NCBI RefSeq assembly: GCF_020921035.1
Contig: NC_063158.1
Coordinates: forward strand, 8,104,001-8,168,000
DNA from: Rhodamnia argentea
Lineage: Eukaryota > Streptophyta > Magnoliopsida > Myrtales > Myrtaceae
Reading direction: 5' to 3'
Length of the DNA stretch: 64,000 nucleotides
The translations under genes and the position numbers were made by a program. Positions 23,164-34,200 of this stretch are shown here, one piece after another (position 1 is the stretch's first letter; every line of letters starts with the position of its first letter). The notes beneath the pieces were generated by a model. The model was not told the DNA's origin and ran no database searches. It saw only the letters and a program-made list of their open reading frames with translations.

Positions 23164-24797
23164 CTCACCCGAACAATAGAAGAATCATGCATGCGGTCGA
23201 GATTTCTCTTACAAGCGAAAGATTATAGCCTCAAGTTACTATTATTATTTTTTGCGGTCGAAATTATTGCCCGAGTCAACACCTTGATTTTTGCCGGCAA
23301 ATGGAACATGCAATTTTTTTAAATAAATAAAAAGAAGTAGTATTAGAAGTAAAAATAATAAAATTAACAACAACAAGAATACTTATAATAAGAATAACGC
23401 AAAAAGTTGTTACATGTTATTGGTTCCAGAGCCATCCAGGTTCCATCTAACTAGAACTTACTTGTCGGAGCAGGTTCTTTAATTTTTTGAAATCTGCAAT
23501 CTATCTTACATACCATGAAACCTGGAATTGGACAGGTTTCCTATATATTCGGTTTTAGGTTTTACTCCGAAATCATGCTCACTCTTACAAACCGGCCCTA
23601 TCTCACCAGTCTCTTCTCTCTCTCTCCATCTCTATCATTAGTGGTAACACTTCCCAACCTCTCTTTCTTCGATTCGATCACCAACTGAGGCTAAGAATTG
23701 GCTCTGATTTCTAAAGACATTGGAAGTTACAGTTTTTTTAGGTCGGAAATGTGATGATGTGGGAAAAATCACTCTTCAAGCCAAGTTTCTTTTTTTTTTT
23801 TTTTGGGTCAGACAACTCAAGTTGATTGGTGAATTTCACTGGTGTTAACTTGCGAGTCTTTTGAAGTTCTTGTAAAGATCTTTTTATCTGTTGAAGGTTT
23901 AGAGAAGAATTCATTTACACTATCTAACAAGGTGGTGCTAAATTTAGTAAATTAAGCTAACAAAAAAAAGGGTCTATTTGTAACTTGTGCAATCAATGTT
24001 GCCCGCAACCGCATATGCGACTTACTCTTTGGAGCTCCAAATATATTACTGCATTTTTCTTTTCTTTTCTTTTCTTTTTAACTGTTTTTACCTTTTTTTC
24101 TACTCGACTTTTGCGCTTATGGAAAACCCATTAATCGAACTTCCTATTGCACAAAGATTGAAAGTTGTTTATGGAAATATTTTATGGAACTCCCTGTTGA
24201 TTACACCGATATAGTTTATTCGTTTTAGTTTCATTGTTGAAGGTTTACAGGAGAACTCATCGAGACTATCCAACACGTGGTACTGAAGTTTTATTGTCAC
24301 CTGCGATCGGGGGTGAGCAACGAGAACCGATCGAACCAGACCAAACCGGCCGGTTTTGGGCGGTTTTCGAGAGGACATGTCAGATAGCACCAAGGGCACA
24401 TCTCCAAGTAATCATCTCCCTTTGGCAATTTCCCAGAAAGCGTTCCACTGAAATTCCACCAAAAACACTTGGCGCAAATTCGCCCAATCTAACATCAACT
24501 AGTATATTGCTGATTGAGAATATATCTAGAATCTAATCATTCATCAAGATCACGTGTTTATTTATTTTTTTTAGCATTGTGGTTTGGTTGATTTTGCCGT
24601 AGTGCTGGCGCCCATCTATCACAAGAAACATATAACATCACAAAACAATTAAAGCAGTATGAGCCTTAAACGAGGGAAAATATTAACGCCCCACATATTT
24701 TAACTTTAAAGGACTTTTATCATGCTTTGCGTTTTGATTCCGGTTATATATAATGCGTTTATAGCATTTCAGGTGGGTGTGCACATTGAAAAGCAAG
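23164..24797. other. intergenic, degraded repeats
   Basis: No gene recognised. AT-rich with short poly-T and poly-A runs. The block at 24680-24795 is the dispersed flank repeat also seen at 18660-18800 and 20945-21070. Confidence 0.45.
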
Positions 24798-25090
24798 GGA
24801 AAATTATCCAATCAATCTTAAATCTTATGCACAGATGCTACTTCAGTTTTAAAACTTGTCAGTTTTCGCCAATTTCTCCTTAAACCATTTCACAAAATTC
24901 TAGTCCTTTTGGTCAATTTTCAACGGAAATAGCTGACGTGATGGCTTGGTATCGCCGGTCATTCTATGACCGAACGGACTACATTGGAATATCGTACAAA
25001 GGTGTAAGATTAAGTTCCCAAGATTGATAACCTTTAGGACTAAAGTAGAAAACCGTATGATAAGTTTAGGACTAATTGAGTAATTTTCCT
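24798..25090. mobile_element. MITE-like TIR element, family A, copy 2
   Basis: About 290 bases with imperfect inverted ends (ggaaaattatccaatcaatc, and aagtttaggactaattgagt read reversed). The body is the same as copy 1, including gaccgaacggactacattgg. It lies in the 3' flank of F-box unit 2. Confidence 0.7.
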
Positions 25091-25389
25091 AGACAGTGAT
25101 TTTGGCATGCACCATGCAAAAGAAATCGGCGGCAAAGAAATTGCACGGGCAACTTATATAACAACATATCACTCGTGACTTCTGCCTAACGTTGTTGTGA
25201 ATGGTCAAGCTACGGCTTGTTTATATGATCTTGACTATGAATACGAAATGATATGCTTGGTAAATATACTGCGGGCCAGACTGGTGGGCAATGATGCATC
25301 ACTTAATCCGGCGCGGATGCTAAAATACTTTGTCGGACATGGAGCATGTCCCTACTGAAACCACATTTATGAACTCCCAAACTCCAACC

Positions 25390-26493
25390 CTAATCTCTAG
25401 TTACAACAGAAACCAAACTCTCTGTATAATTGACCAATCGGCTGCTACAATACGCCTCCACTCCAACTTTAAATTCTTCGAATTCCCTTCTCCTTGTGTC
25501 GTATGAAACCACGTAGCTAGTTAGACTCAATCGCAACTCACAATAGAAGCTCTTGACGAAGAGAACTTCTCCGGAGCTCGCGGCTCCGAGCGGCCAACAC
25601 TGCAAAAATCCATCCATCAACACGGTGGTCGTGTACAGCTTGGCCCAAGACTCGGTGACCCCGAACTCTTTCATGGTCCACACTTCGTAACACTGCGACG
25701 AGGGGTTCTGTACGATTAGAGATAGGCATCCCTCGAACAAAGTGATGAATTTCTCCTCGGAGGGCATCGAATCCGGTAGAGCCATTTCGCGGAAAACCTC
25801 CTCGACCATATCGAATGAGACCAACGACGCAACGATTTGGCCGTTGACGCGAGCATGAGTGCCCCAACAAATGAAATTTTGGAAGATCACTTGATGGCCT
25901 AAGTTTCTGCCCAGCCAAGAAGAGAAGACATTGCCGATTTTCTTCCAGGAATTGCTCCTCAAGCTATAAATCTGCGCTCGAGAAGAATGGCAGTCTGTGC
26001 GCGCTCCAAAGTTGAAATTTATGTTGACCACTTTGAAATCATCAAGATGGCCACTAAGAGGATTGAATCCAAAAGCAATCAATCCCGATACACGACAGTG
26101 ATGTTGAGGAACGACCATGCATTCATGGATTGACGGGTTCCATAAAAATATATCTGGAAGACCGGGTTTGTCTTTGTAGTAAACGGATAAACAAAGGATC
26201 CCATTACATGAATCGACGACATTATATCTACTGGGATGACCGGACGAAGGATTAAGATGAGATAGCTCACGGTGATGCGGACGGTAGACCCCGATCCTGG
26301 AGGAATTGTTGTCGTCATACTTGAGAAGACTGACAGTACGGTATTTCGACGATCGATCGAAATGGGCGTTGATGAAACAGGCGCCGGTGAGCAGGGATTT
26401 CCAAGATTTGCACACGCACCGGAACCTAGCCACTGATTTCACCGGCAGCTGGGATAAGATGTCTGTGGTTATGTCGTTCGGGAAGCTTGCCAT
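25390..26493 (-). CDS. F-box protein with F-box-associated domain (unit 2, apparently intact)
   Basis: A single-exon frame of 367 residues starting MASFPNDITTDILSQLP. The F-box occupies roughly residues 1-45 (LPVKSVARFRCVCKSWKSLL). The associated domain follows (VVDSCNGILCLSVYYKDK, WNPSIHECMVVPQHH, SGLIAFGFNPLSGHLDDFKV, YSLRSNSWKKIGNVF, VWTMKEFGVTESWAKLY), as in the large plant F-box/FBA family of SCF substrate receptors. The frame is open upstream of this ATG but has no earlier ATG, and the chosen start matches unit 1. Substrate is unknown. No intron is needed. It is probably functional because the frame is intact while both neighbours are damaged. Confidence 0.85.
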   Translation of the reverse strand: MASFPNDITTDILSQLPVKSVARFRCVCKSWKSLLTGACFINAHFDRSSKYRTVSLLKYDDNNSSRIGVYRPHHRELSHLNPSSGHPSRYNVVDSCNGILCLSVYYKDKPGLPDIFLWNPSIHECMVVPQHHCRVSGLIAFGFNPLSGHLDDFKVVNINFNFGARTDCHSSRAQIYSLRSNSWKKIGNVFSSWLGRNLGHQVIFQNFICWGTHARVNGQIVASLVSFDMVEEVFREMALPDSMPSEEKFITLFEGCLSLIVQNPSSQCYEVWTMKEFGVTESWAKLYTTTVLMDGFLQCWPLGAASSGEVLFVKSFYCELRLSLTSYVVSYDTRRREFEEFKVGVEAYCSSRLVNYTESLVSVVTRD

Positions 26494-27071
26494 CTTCCTC
26501 GTGCTCTCAAAACATACCTTGAAACGCACTATTGGTTCGGATTAGATATAAATGATGATGAACTACTTTGCATGTAACGATGTTTTGAGCCTCATTTGGA
26601 GGTTATTTCAGCTTTTCTTCTTGTCCTGTTATTATGAAGACGAATAGAACATTGCAAACATTACTCAAGAACAATTCCGTTTATTGATATCCACGATTAC
26701 ATCGGCGAAGTTCCTCCCCACTAACAAAGCAAGTTATCAAGATGCGAACAATAAGACACTTTGCAAAGTCCACCGCATTGCTCTCGTCTTCTGTGCTATA
26801 TTGTAAGTTCATAGTGTGATATTGTATAATCAGCCATTTCCCGTTTTGTTGCAAAAACCAATTTAGAATTCAATCTCAGCTTGATAAAAATTAAGGTTTT
26901 GCGAAAAGAAATGGTTGAATGTGTAAAATCATCTCTCTTATGAGTAAGACCGTTGATTGAGAGTGCTCGGTCGTCACGGTGTGAGCCAATGACACCAGCT
27001 CAAGGACCGCGTCATGTATTATACCAACTCTACTAATGCAAAGAAGTGCACGCTCAGTATGTTAATTAGAG

Positions 27072-27556
27072 CGAAAATTTCAAATAGGGGCCTCGAATGT
27101 CATCATTTTCTCAAATAAAGATATGAAATGAATCTTATTTCAAATAAGTGTGTGAAGTGCCATCATTTTCTCAAATAAGGGTCTGAGGTAAATTTTGTTT
27201 CAAATGAGAGCATGAAGAGGTTATATCGGTCTCAAAAAAGGACCCGACATCACCGGTTGGTTAAGGGCATTTTCGTCCTTTAATTTTTCTTTAATTTTTT
27301 TTTTATGTTTTTAAACTCAAAAACGAAAACACAAAAAAGGAAAAAGAAAAAACCCTTAGCCAGTATTTTTTTAATTAAAACAACTAGTTTTCTAATATAA
27401 TTTAACTAAAATTTAGGTTAAAATCACTTTTGAACAAAAATGCCTTGACAAATTGGAATAATTAGCCGGTTGGCGAGGTGAAAACCTTATTTGAAACAGT
27501 CCCGGTCACTTCGGACTCTTATTTAAAACAAACTCTACTAAAGGCCCTTTTTAAGT
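27072..27556. mobile_element. TIR-like element, family C, copy 1
   Basis: The ends carry related inverted wording: tttcaaataggggcctcgaa on the left and, reversed, forms of tttcaaataaggttttcacc on the right. Inside are repeated caaataagggtctgaggtaa-type phrases and a gacattttcgtc-like motif (here gcattttcgtcctttaattt). Related DNA occurs at 37283-37713 and 61384-61500. No coding capacity. Confidence 0.5.
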
Positions 27557-27560
27557 AAAT

Positions 27561-28082
27561 GGGAAAAATTATCAAAAAAGTCTTAAACCCAATGCACTTT
27601 TGCCAATTTAGACTTAACCTTTGAATTTTGTCACTTTAGTCATAAACCTTTTACATTTGTGCCAATTCGGTTCTAAATCTTCTTTTTATTTCAATTCAGT
27701 CCTAAACCTCCTGCATTTGTGCTAATTTAATCCATTCGATCAACTTTGCCCCGGTGACACTGATGTGGATAATTTTTAATAATAATTTAATATTATTTAA
27801 TTATATTTATTTTTTTCTTTCTCTTTCCTTTCAATTTTTCCAATTCAGTTTTAAATTATATCAATTTTGCCAATTTAACCTAAACTTTTGCAGACAATTC
27901 AATGTAGTTCTTATGGTCAATATAGCCGACATGGCGGTTCAATTATCGCTGGCCGTTCTATGATTGAGCGCACTATATTGAAATTCCGCGCAAAGGCGTA
28001 TGAATAAATTGGCAAAATTAATAACTTTTAGAACTAAAATAGTGTTTGTGCAATAAGTTTATGACTGATTAATTAATTTACC
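27561..28082. mobile_element. TIR-like element, family A, copy 3 (expanded)
   Basis: The left part contains serial repeats of a phrase meaning roughly 'gtcataaaccttttacatttgtgcc', with variants at 27630-27730. The right end matches copies 1 and 2 (tgattgagcgcactatattg, then ataagtttatgactgattaa). The extra length lies in the serially repeated left arm. Confidence 0.5.
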
Positions 28083-28387
28083 TGAACAATGACATTGGCA
28101 GGCACCGTGCTAAAAAATCGACGGCAAAGAAAATGCAAAAAAAAAAAAAACTTATGTAACATCAAAACGCTCGTGATTGCTGTCTAATGTTGTCGTGAAT
28201 GGTTAAACTACGGCTTGTTTATATGATTTTGACTATGAATACGAAATGGAATAGTAAGCAAATGTGCTGCGGGCCAGATTGGTAGGCAATGATGTATTAT
28301 TCAATTGGTGATGGACGCCCAAAATATCCGTACCACAATTTCAAGACTTAAACAAAAAGAAAAAGAAAAAGAAATAGCTATATTTCG
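28083..28387. repeat. 3' flank of F-box unit 3
   Basis: Matches the flanks of units 1 and 2 (gaatggttaaactacggctt, ggccagattggtaggcaatg). It is separated from the F-box pseudogene by a 1-kb TIR element. Confidence 0.7.
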
Positions 28388-29410
28388 GGCAAAAGTACTT
28401 GCAGAGTGTCAATATTTATGCACAACGCTCACTTTAGTGCCAATATTTTTGTTATCGCTTAAGTGTCAAATCGAAAAAAAAAAAAGATCACTCAAGTGCC
28501 AATTTCGGCTAAAAACAATCACTTATGTGCAAATTCCAACGAAAGAGTGCACGTGACATTTTTTTTATTAATTTCTTAATATTATATGTATTTTTTAAAT
28601 AAAAAAATTCTATCCACGTGGACGTCACTTGGAACTTTTAAATTAAAAATTAAGTTATTTTTTAAAAAAATTAAAATTAAACAGAAAAATAACTTAAAAA
28701 ATAAATAAATAAATAAAACACACACACGCACACACAAACACAAACTTGCAATTGTAGCGGGAAGGCCGTGAACCCTTCTGCCACTGACCCACCAATGCTA
28801 GCCGGCAATGGGTGGAGGAGTGCTCGAGGGGGTCGCCGAGCCCATCGAGGCCTCTCTAGCAAGGGTCGATGAGGCCGGGTCGTGGCCGGTCAAGGCCTCA
28901 TAGACCCCATGGTGAGGCCGGAATTGCCCAACCAACACTCGGTGTGGTCATGGTTGGGCGATTCCGGCCTCGCCCAGCCACCGTGAGGCCACGGCCAGGC
29001 CTCACCAACCCCCGGCGAGGCCACAACGGAGGTCGTCGGGGCTCAACGACCCCCCGGGCACTCGCCCACCCATCGCCGGCGGGCGATGGGGACGGTGGCG
29101 AGGGCTCACAGCCTCTCGCCGCTACAACTTAATTTTTTTTTTAGCTTATTTTTAGTTTTTGAGTTTATTTGTACTTTTTTTAATATTACGTGGATTTTTT
29201 TTTATTGATTTTTAATTTTTTTTTTGCTGACCGGGATGCTTCGGCGGGCCACGTAGATGCCTTGTCAGATTTCCGGCAAAGCTCACTGGAGTTAGCACTG
29301 AAATAACCGTTTTTAAAAAAAATTAGCACTTAAGAAATTCAAAAAAAAAATATTGGCATTAAAGTGAGAGCCGTATACAAATTTTGACACTTCTAGTGTC
29401 CTTTTACCCT
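28388..29410. mobile_element. 1-kb TIR element, family B, with GC-rich core
   Basis: Long inverted ends: the left arm contains cactttagtgccaatatttt and the right arm, read reversed, contains cactttaatgccaatatttt. Matching extends over about 60-80 bases per arm. The middle (about 28745-29125) is strikingly GC-rich, with many gaggcc/ggcctc words, between A/T-rich shoulders. Open frames across the core have no family resemblance. It is probably a non-autonomous DNA element inserted into the unit 3 flank. Confidence 0.7.
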
Positions 29411-29544
29411 ATTTTTCATGAGTAAAAGTGTCCAACTGAAAAAACAACAGAAAAATACATGATACATCTTATACATAAAATACTTTGTCGGAGGTAAGGC
29501 CGGTTTCTTGTGAAACTTCATTTATGAACTTCCAAACTCCGACC

Positions 29545-30603
29545 CTAATCTCTAGTTACAACAGTAACCAAACTCTCTACGTAACTGACCAAACGGTTAC
29601 TACAATACGCATCCACTCGGCACTCCAACTTTAAGTTCTTCGAATTCCCTTCTCCTTGTGTCATGTGAAACCCCGTAACTAGTTAGACTGAAACACAAAC
29701 AGGAATAGAAACTCTTGACGAAGAGAACTTCTCCGGAGCTCGCGGCTCCAAGCGGCCAACACTACAAAAATCCGTCCATCAACACTGGTCCTGTACAACT
29801 TGGCCCAGGACTCGGCGATGCCGAACTCTTTCATGGTCCACACTTTGTAACACTGCGACGATGAGTTCTGTACGATGAGAGATAGGCATCCATCGAACGA
29901 AGTGAGGAATTTCTCCTCGGAAGGCATCGAATCTGGCAGAGCCATTTCGCAGAAAACCTCCTCAACCGTATTGAATAAGATCAATGACGTAACGACTTGG
30001 CCATTGACGTGAGCACGAGTGTCCCAACAGATGAAATTTTGGTAGACCATTTGATGGTCTAAGTTTTTGTAGTGCCAAGAAGGGAAGACGTTGCCGATTT
30101 TCTTCCAGGAATTGCCCCTCAAGTTGTAAATCTGCGCTTGAGAAGAATGGCAATCTGGGTGCACTCCAAATTTGAAATTATGTTGACCACTTTGAAATCA
30201 TCAAGATGGCCACTAGGAGGATTGAAGACAAAAGCAATCAATCCTGATACACGATGGGGACGTTGATGAACGACCATGCACTCATGGATTGATGGATTCC
30301 ATAGAAATATATCTGTTACAGCGGGGTTGTTTTTGTAATGAATGGATAAACAAACGACTCCATTGCATGAACCGACGATGTCATATCTAACGGGACGATC
30401 GAACAAAGGATTCTATGAGATAGCTCACCGTGGTGCGCACGGTAGACCCCAATCCTGGAGGAATTGTTGTTATACTTGAGAAGATTGACAGTACAACATT
30501 TCGACGATCGATCAAGATGGGCTTTGATGTAATAGGCGACGGTGAGTAGGAATTTCCAAGATTTGCACACGCACCAGAACCGAGCTAGTGATTTCACCGG
30601 AAC
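29545..30603 (-). pseudogene. F-box gene pseudogene (unit 3), 5' end replaced by kinase relic
   Basis: Homologous to unit 2 from PVKSLARFWCVCKSWKFLL through WNPSIHECMVVHQ, GNSWKKIGNVFPSW and VWTMKEFGIAESWAKLY to a stop at the same place as unit 2 (VTRD, then TAG). The frame changes near 30410, near 30165 and near 29785, so no full protein can be made. The first 15 or so residues of the F-box, including its start codon, are missing. The homology begins abruptly at about 30603, where a kinase fragment is joined in frame. Confidence 0.85.
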
Positions 30604-30990
30604 CATACCCTCTACATTTGCATTTAGATTTCTCCTCTTACCGGCCATTTCCACGAACCAACATTTCAAAACTATAAACATAGGCTTTGTAAGAAACATC
30701 ACCCATGTCCATATAAAATGGTTCAGGTGCCATATATACCTAGGATCCTCTTGCAACAATCAACCATATTATGCCATGATCATTCAGATACAATTTTGCA
30801 AGCCCAAAGTCAGAAACTTTTGGACTGATTCTAGTTTAGAAGAACTTTGTGAGGCTTGATGTCAAAGTCTAGTTTGCATGTTGCATTCCCAATGTAGATA
30901 TTCCATTTCCCTAGCCACAGCAATAGGGATGACATAGTTGGGGCACATATGAAGCATTGGAATCATTAATATACCATCGCAAAGTATGCA
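30604..30990 (-). pseudogene. LRK10L-type receptor-like kinase fragment, copy 2
   Basis: Same kinase region as the copy at 19.1-19.5 kb, again with frame changes and stops: DFDIKPH (catalytic loop, here with the Asp kept), KVSDFGLAKLYLNDHG, YMAPEPFYMDMGDVSYKAYVY, then KRRNLNANVE. It is joined directly to the F-box pseudogene. The two kinase fragments end at almost the same codon (NLNANVE), but copy 1 continues with a kinase-like C-terminus while copy 2 switches to F-box sequence. Confidence 0.75.
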
Positions 30991-31203
30991 TGATGAGCCA
31001 AGGGACACTACCAACTACATCATAAAAAAAAAACCGGCATGGCAAATTCGAATCTCCCCACAATGGGGAGGCTACATCACCAACGTACTCATGACTGTGT
31101 GAAATAGATATGATAATTACAGAAGAAAATCTCATCATAACAAAGCAGCTCGAACACCCATGGCAAGACAGCCAACCCAAGCCAGTGATGAAAAAGCAGG
31201 ATA

Positions 31204-34200
31204 TCACTTGTGTCCCCTGAAATACATGTAGGTTTTCTGCAGACAACAGTCAACAAAGTAATAAGCAGGATGACGAGAGATTTGTTTACGAAGAAAAGAG
31301 TCTCAGTGCATGCCAAATGCAAAAACTAGGAAGGCAAATTGCATGTTCTTCAAAAGACTATGTTATCTTTGACTATTCCAGCCTTTCAAATTCAAAATCT
31401 TGAACTAAAACACTGAGTTTCTATGTACACAACATATACTTTTTTGTTGATTTGCCTTTCCACTTTACCTGTGTAAACACGGAGTTTCTAGGTCCACATC
31501 AGCTCTAAATAAAACTTTCCATCCGTTAAGGTGTGTAAACGACATTAGCTCAGTCCGAAATGTTGCAATTAAAACATTTCTCATTATGCATGTTGACTTA
31601 GAAACAGCTAGAACTCATACTGTTTTTTCTATGCAGCTGGCTACAACATGTTACATGATTTCAGCACAAGACTTCTGGATGTTACTCATTAATCCTTTCA
31701 ATTAAAGAAATGCATGACAAATTGCTTTCTAGTTCACTTAATTAAGACAGCTCGGAAAGCTGTACCATTCAGTGCCAAGTAGATAAGAACGGATATTGAC
31801 TTCCAAACTTAAGCTAGGAGGAGGGAGAGGATTCTATAAGGAGTGTTAATTCAAGGTTAAGTAAAAAAACTCTTGACAGCGAAGAGAACATGAAAGATAT
31901 TTCAGTTCAATTGTTGCTCAACTCAAGATGTTCTTCAACAAGCAACTGAAAGAAACCCTAGATGATGCTTCTGCTCATTTGGCAGATCCCAGAAAACAAG
32001 ACAATATGAAAAATCCATTCTCTCACCTGAAGAACCCAAAAGCTCAGCAGTGATTCCAAGCAAAATAAAGCGAACCCAACCAAGTAGAAAATCTGCACCA
32101 AAGAAATAGTCAGCTTTGCCGAAAAGTTAACAGGAACAACAAAGGAAAGTAACGGAGCCCGAACCAAATTCAATAAAAAGATCAGAAAATGCAGGGATTA
32201 TTGCTGAAATAAGTAGAGACATGGTTAACAATATTCCTTCCTTCAAGGGTCTTAAAGGCACATATCAAAGAGATGGTACATCCCGAGAGCAAAATGAATT
32301 CTAAGTTTGGTTGATGAGAGCATAAAATATGTTATTCACCAGAGGACTACATAAATGGGAATACATGCCATATGCACACTTCCATCACCCATCCAGAAAT
32401 CACCACCTTATTTACTATAATGAAGAATTCCATGAAAATCTTCTCAACTCATGAGGAATTTTGAAAGCCAAATCTAAATAACAATGTGGTTCATCTAGCA
32501 CTGTATGTCACTAATGGGTCCCTTGACTCAAGCGTGTAGTATCCTATGTTCGCTATGTAGGAAAGCAGCAGCTTATGCAATTGGTACAAAGTCCGGCACT
32601 AACCCAAACAGCTGCTGAATCATAATAAATTTTGTGTCCAAAAGCTAAGAGATTATGAAGTTAAAACAAACAATCCAAGCATTTTGCATCCCCTTTGTCA
32701 CCATAAGTGGACATGTACAAAATAAATCAACTTTTGCAGCAATCATTAAACGGCACAAAAAGGTTGGAGTGCATGAAAACATACCCCAACCAACACATGG
32801 CCAGAAAACAGGTCAACCGCAGCGAGAATACCCCTGAAAAGAAAGAGATTTTTTGTTAGAAAAGAGCTAGGTACTTGGGGTCAACTAATGATAATTTCAA
32901 AGGAACTGTAGCTTCAACAAGGCAAGCAGACATGGTCTTAATCCATCTATTCCCACTAGTAACACTAGTTCAAAAAATTCCAACAACCAGCACATTATTT
33001 TTCAGGATAATAAAGTGCAGTAATTAAGAGCTTACGTGAGTGATTTCCCATGAAAGACAATTGGTGGAGCAATAGCAGCAAATATGCAAAAGCCAACATG
33101 CAGCTGTATGGACGAAACCATAGACATAAAACCATAAGCAACTTTTCACAAAAACGGTACCATACGCTATCAACTCTAGATTTTCAATTTTCAAATCAAA
33201 ATCCTTCACGAGTTGTACTAATAAAAAAGAAAGCTTACCAAATAGAAAAGGAAGAACCAACTAAAGTTCAATGCACTGTCAGTCCTGTAGATACAGACAA
33301 TTTAACATGCAAAAATGAAATGATATAGAACTAATAAGTAAACTCCACAAAACTCATATGTCTACCCAAGTCTGACCTCATTGCACGGTATAGGGGCCTG
33401 TACCACAATACATAGGACAGTGGGCAACCCATCAATGCATAGATTATTGCCAGGAAAAATATTTTGACACCTGCAGAACTCATGAGAAAAATCAAATCAG
33501 ACCTCATCCCTAGATCTATACCAAAAACCTCCATATAAAGAACATCATTAGGAAAATTCAAATGAAAAAAAGCTTACCCCCGCCCCTAATCCAACACACC
33601 ATCACTGCAATGACATTGAAAGCAAGGCAAAGAACTATACCTGCAAGGCATGTCGTAAATAGTACAAAGATGCTTAGTCCAGGAAAGAAACAAAAAATCT
33701 CTCCACATCATTAGTAACAATAGTCGCTACTTTAAGCGAAAGCTGTTATATTGTAAGAATAACATGCGGCCAAGAGAAGTTGGTAGAAGTAGCTTCATTT
33801 AAAATCAGAAGTATTGTCTCAAGTAGGCATACCTAACCAACTTGCAAAAGCCAGATATTGAAGCCGTTGCGCATGGACTGGTATCTCATTTGCTATATCG
33901 TGATGAATAATTGGAAAAAGGGGGGGCCAGTTCTTATCATCCAATGGGACACCAGCTGATACATTGTGACAAGTGAGATAACCCACATGACATCACTGAC
34001 TATTCTAATGGAAAAGGCTCATGAAACGAGATTATTTGAATCTGACGGAATTGCAATCGTAACAAGGATACCTTTAGCAATAGCATCTTCTCTCCGCTTT
34101 ATTTCCTTTAGAAGATGAGAAATAACGGTTAATTGCAAAATCGGAAATGTTATATTCAATTTATTTCGCTAAGGAAAAAATGGTAGAATGAATAGCTAAC

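Noticed and set aside
25390-26529. Longer F-box unit 2 protein with 12 extra N-terminal residues
   Set aside because: The extended frame would have to start at GTG. The first ATG is at 26493 and matches the start of unit 1.
28869-29132. GC-rich open frames in the core of the family B element
   Set aside because: Composition-driven Arg/Pro/Gly-rich translation with no start context or homologue, inside a TIR element.
31030-31080. Possible tRNA gene (aattcgaatctcccc resembles a B box)
   Set aside because: No acceptor stem, A box or anticodon arm could be placed. At most a SINE scrap.
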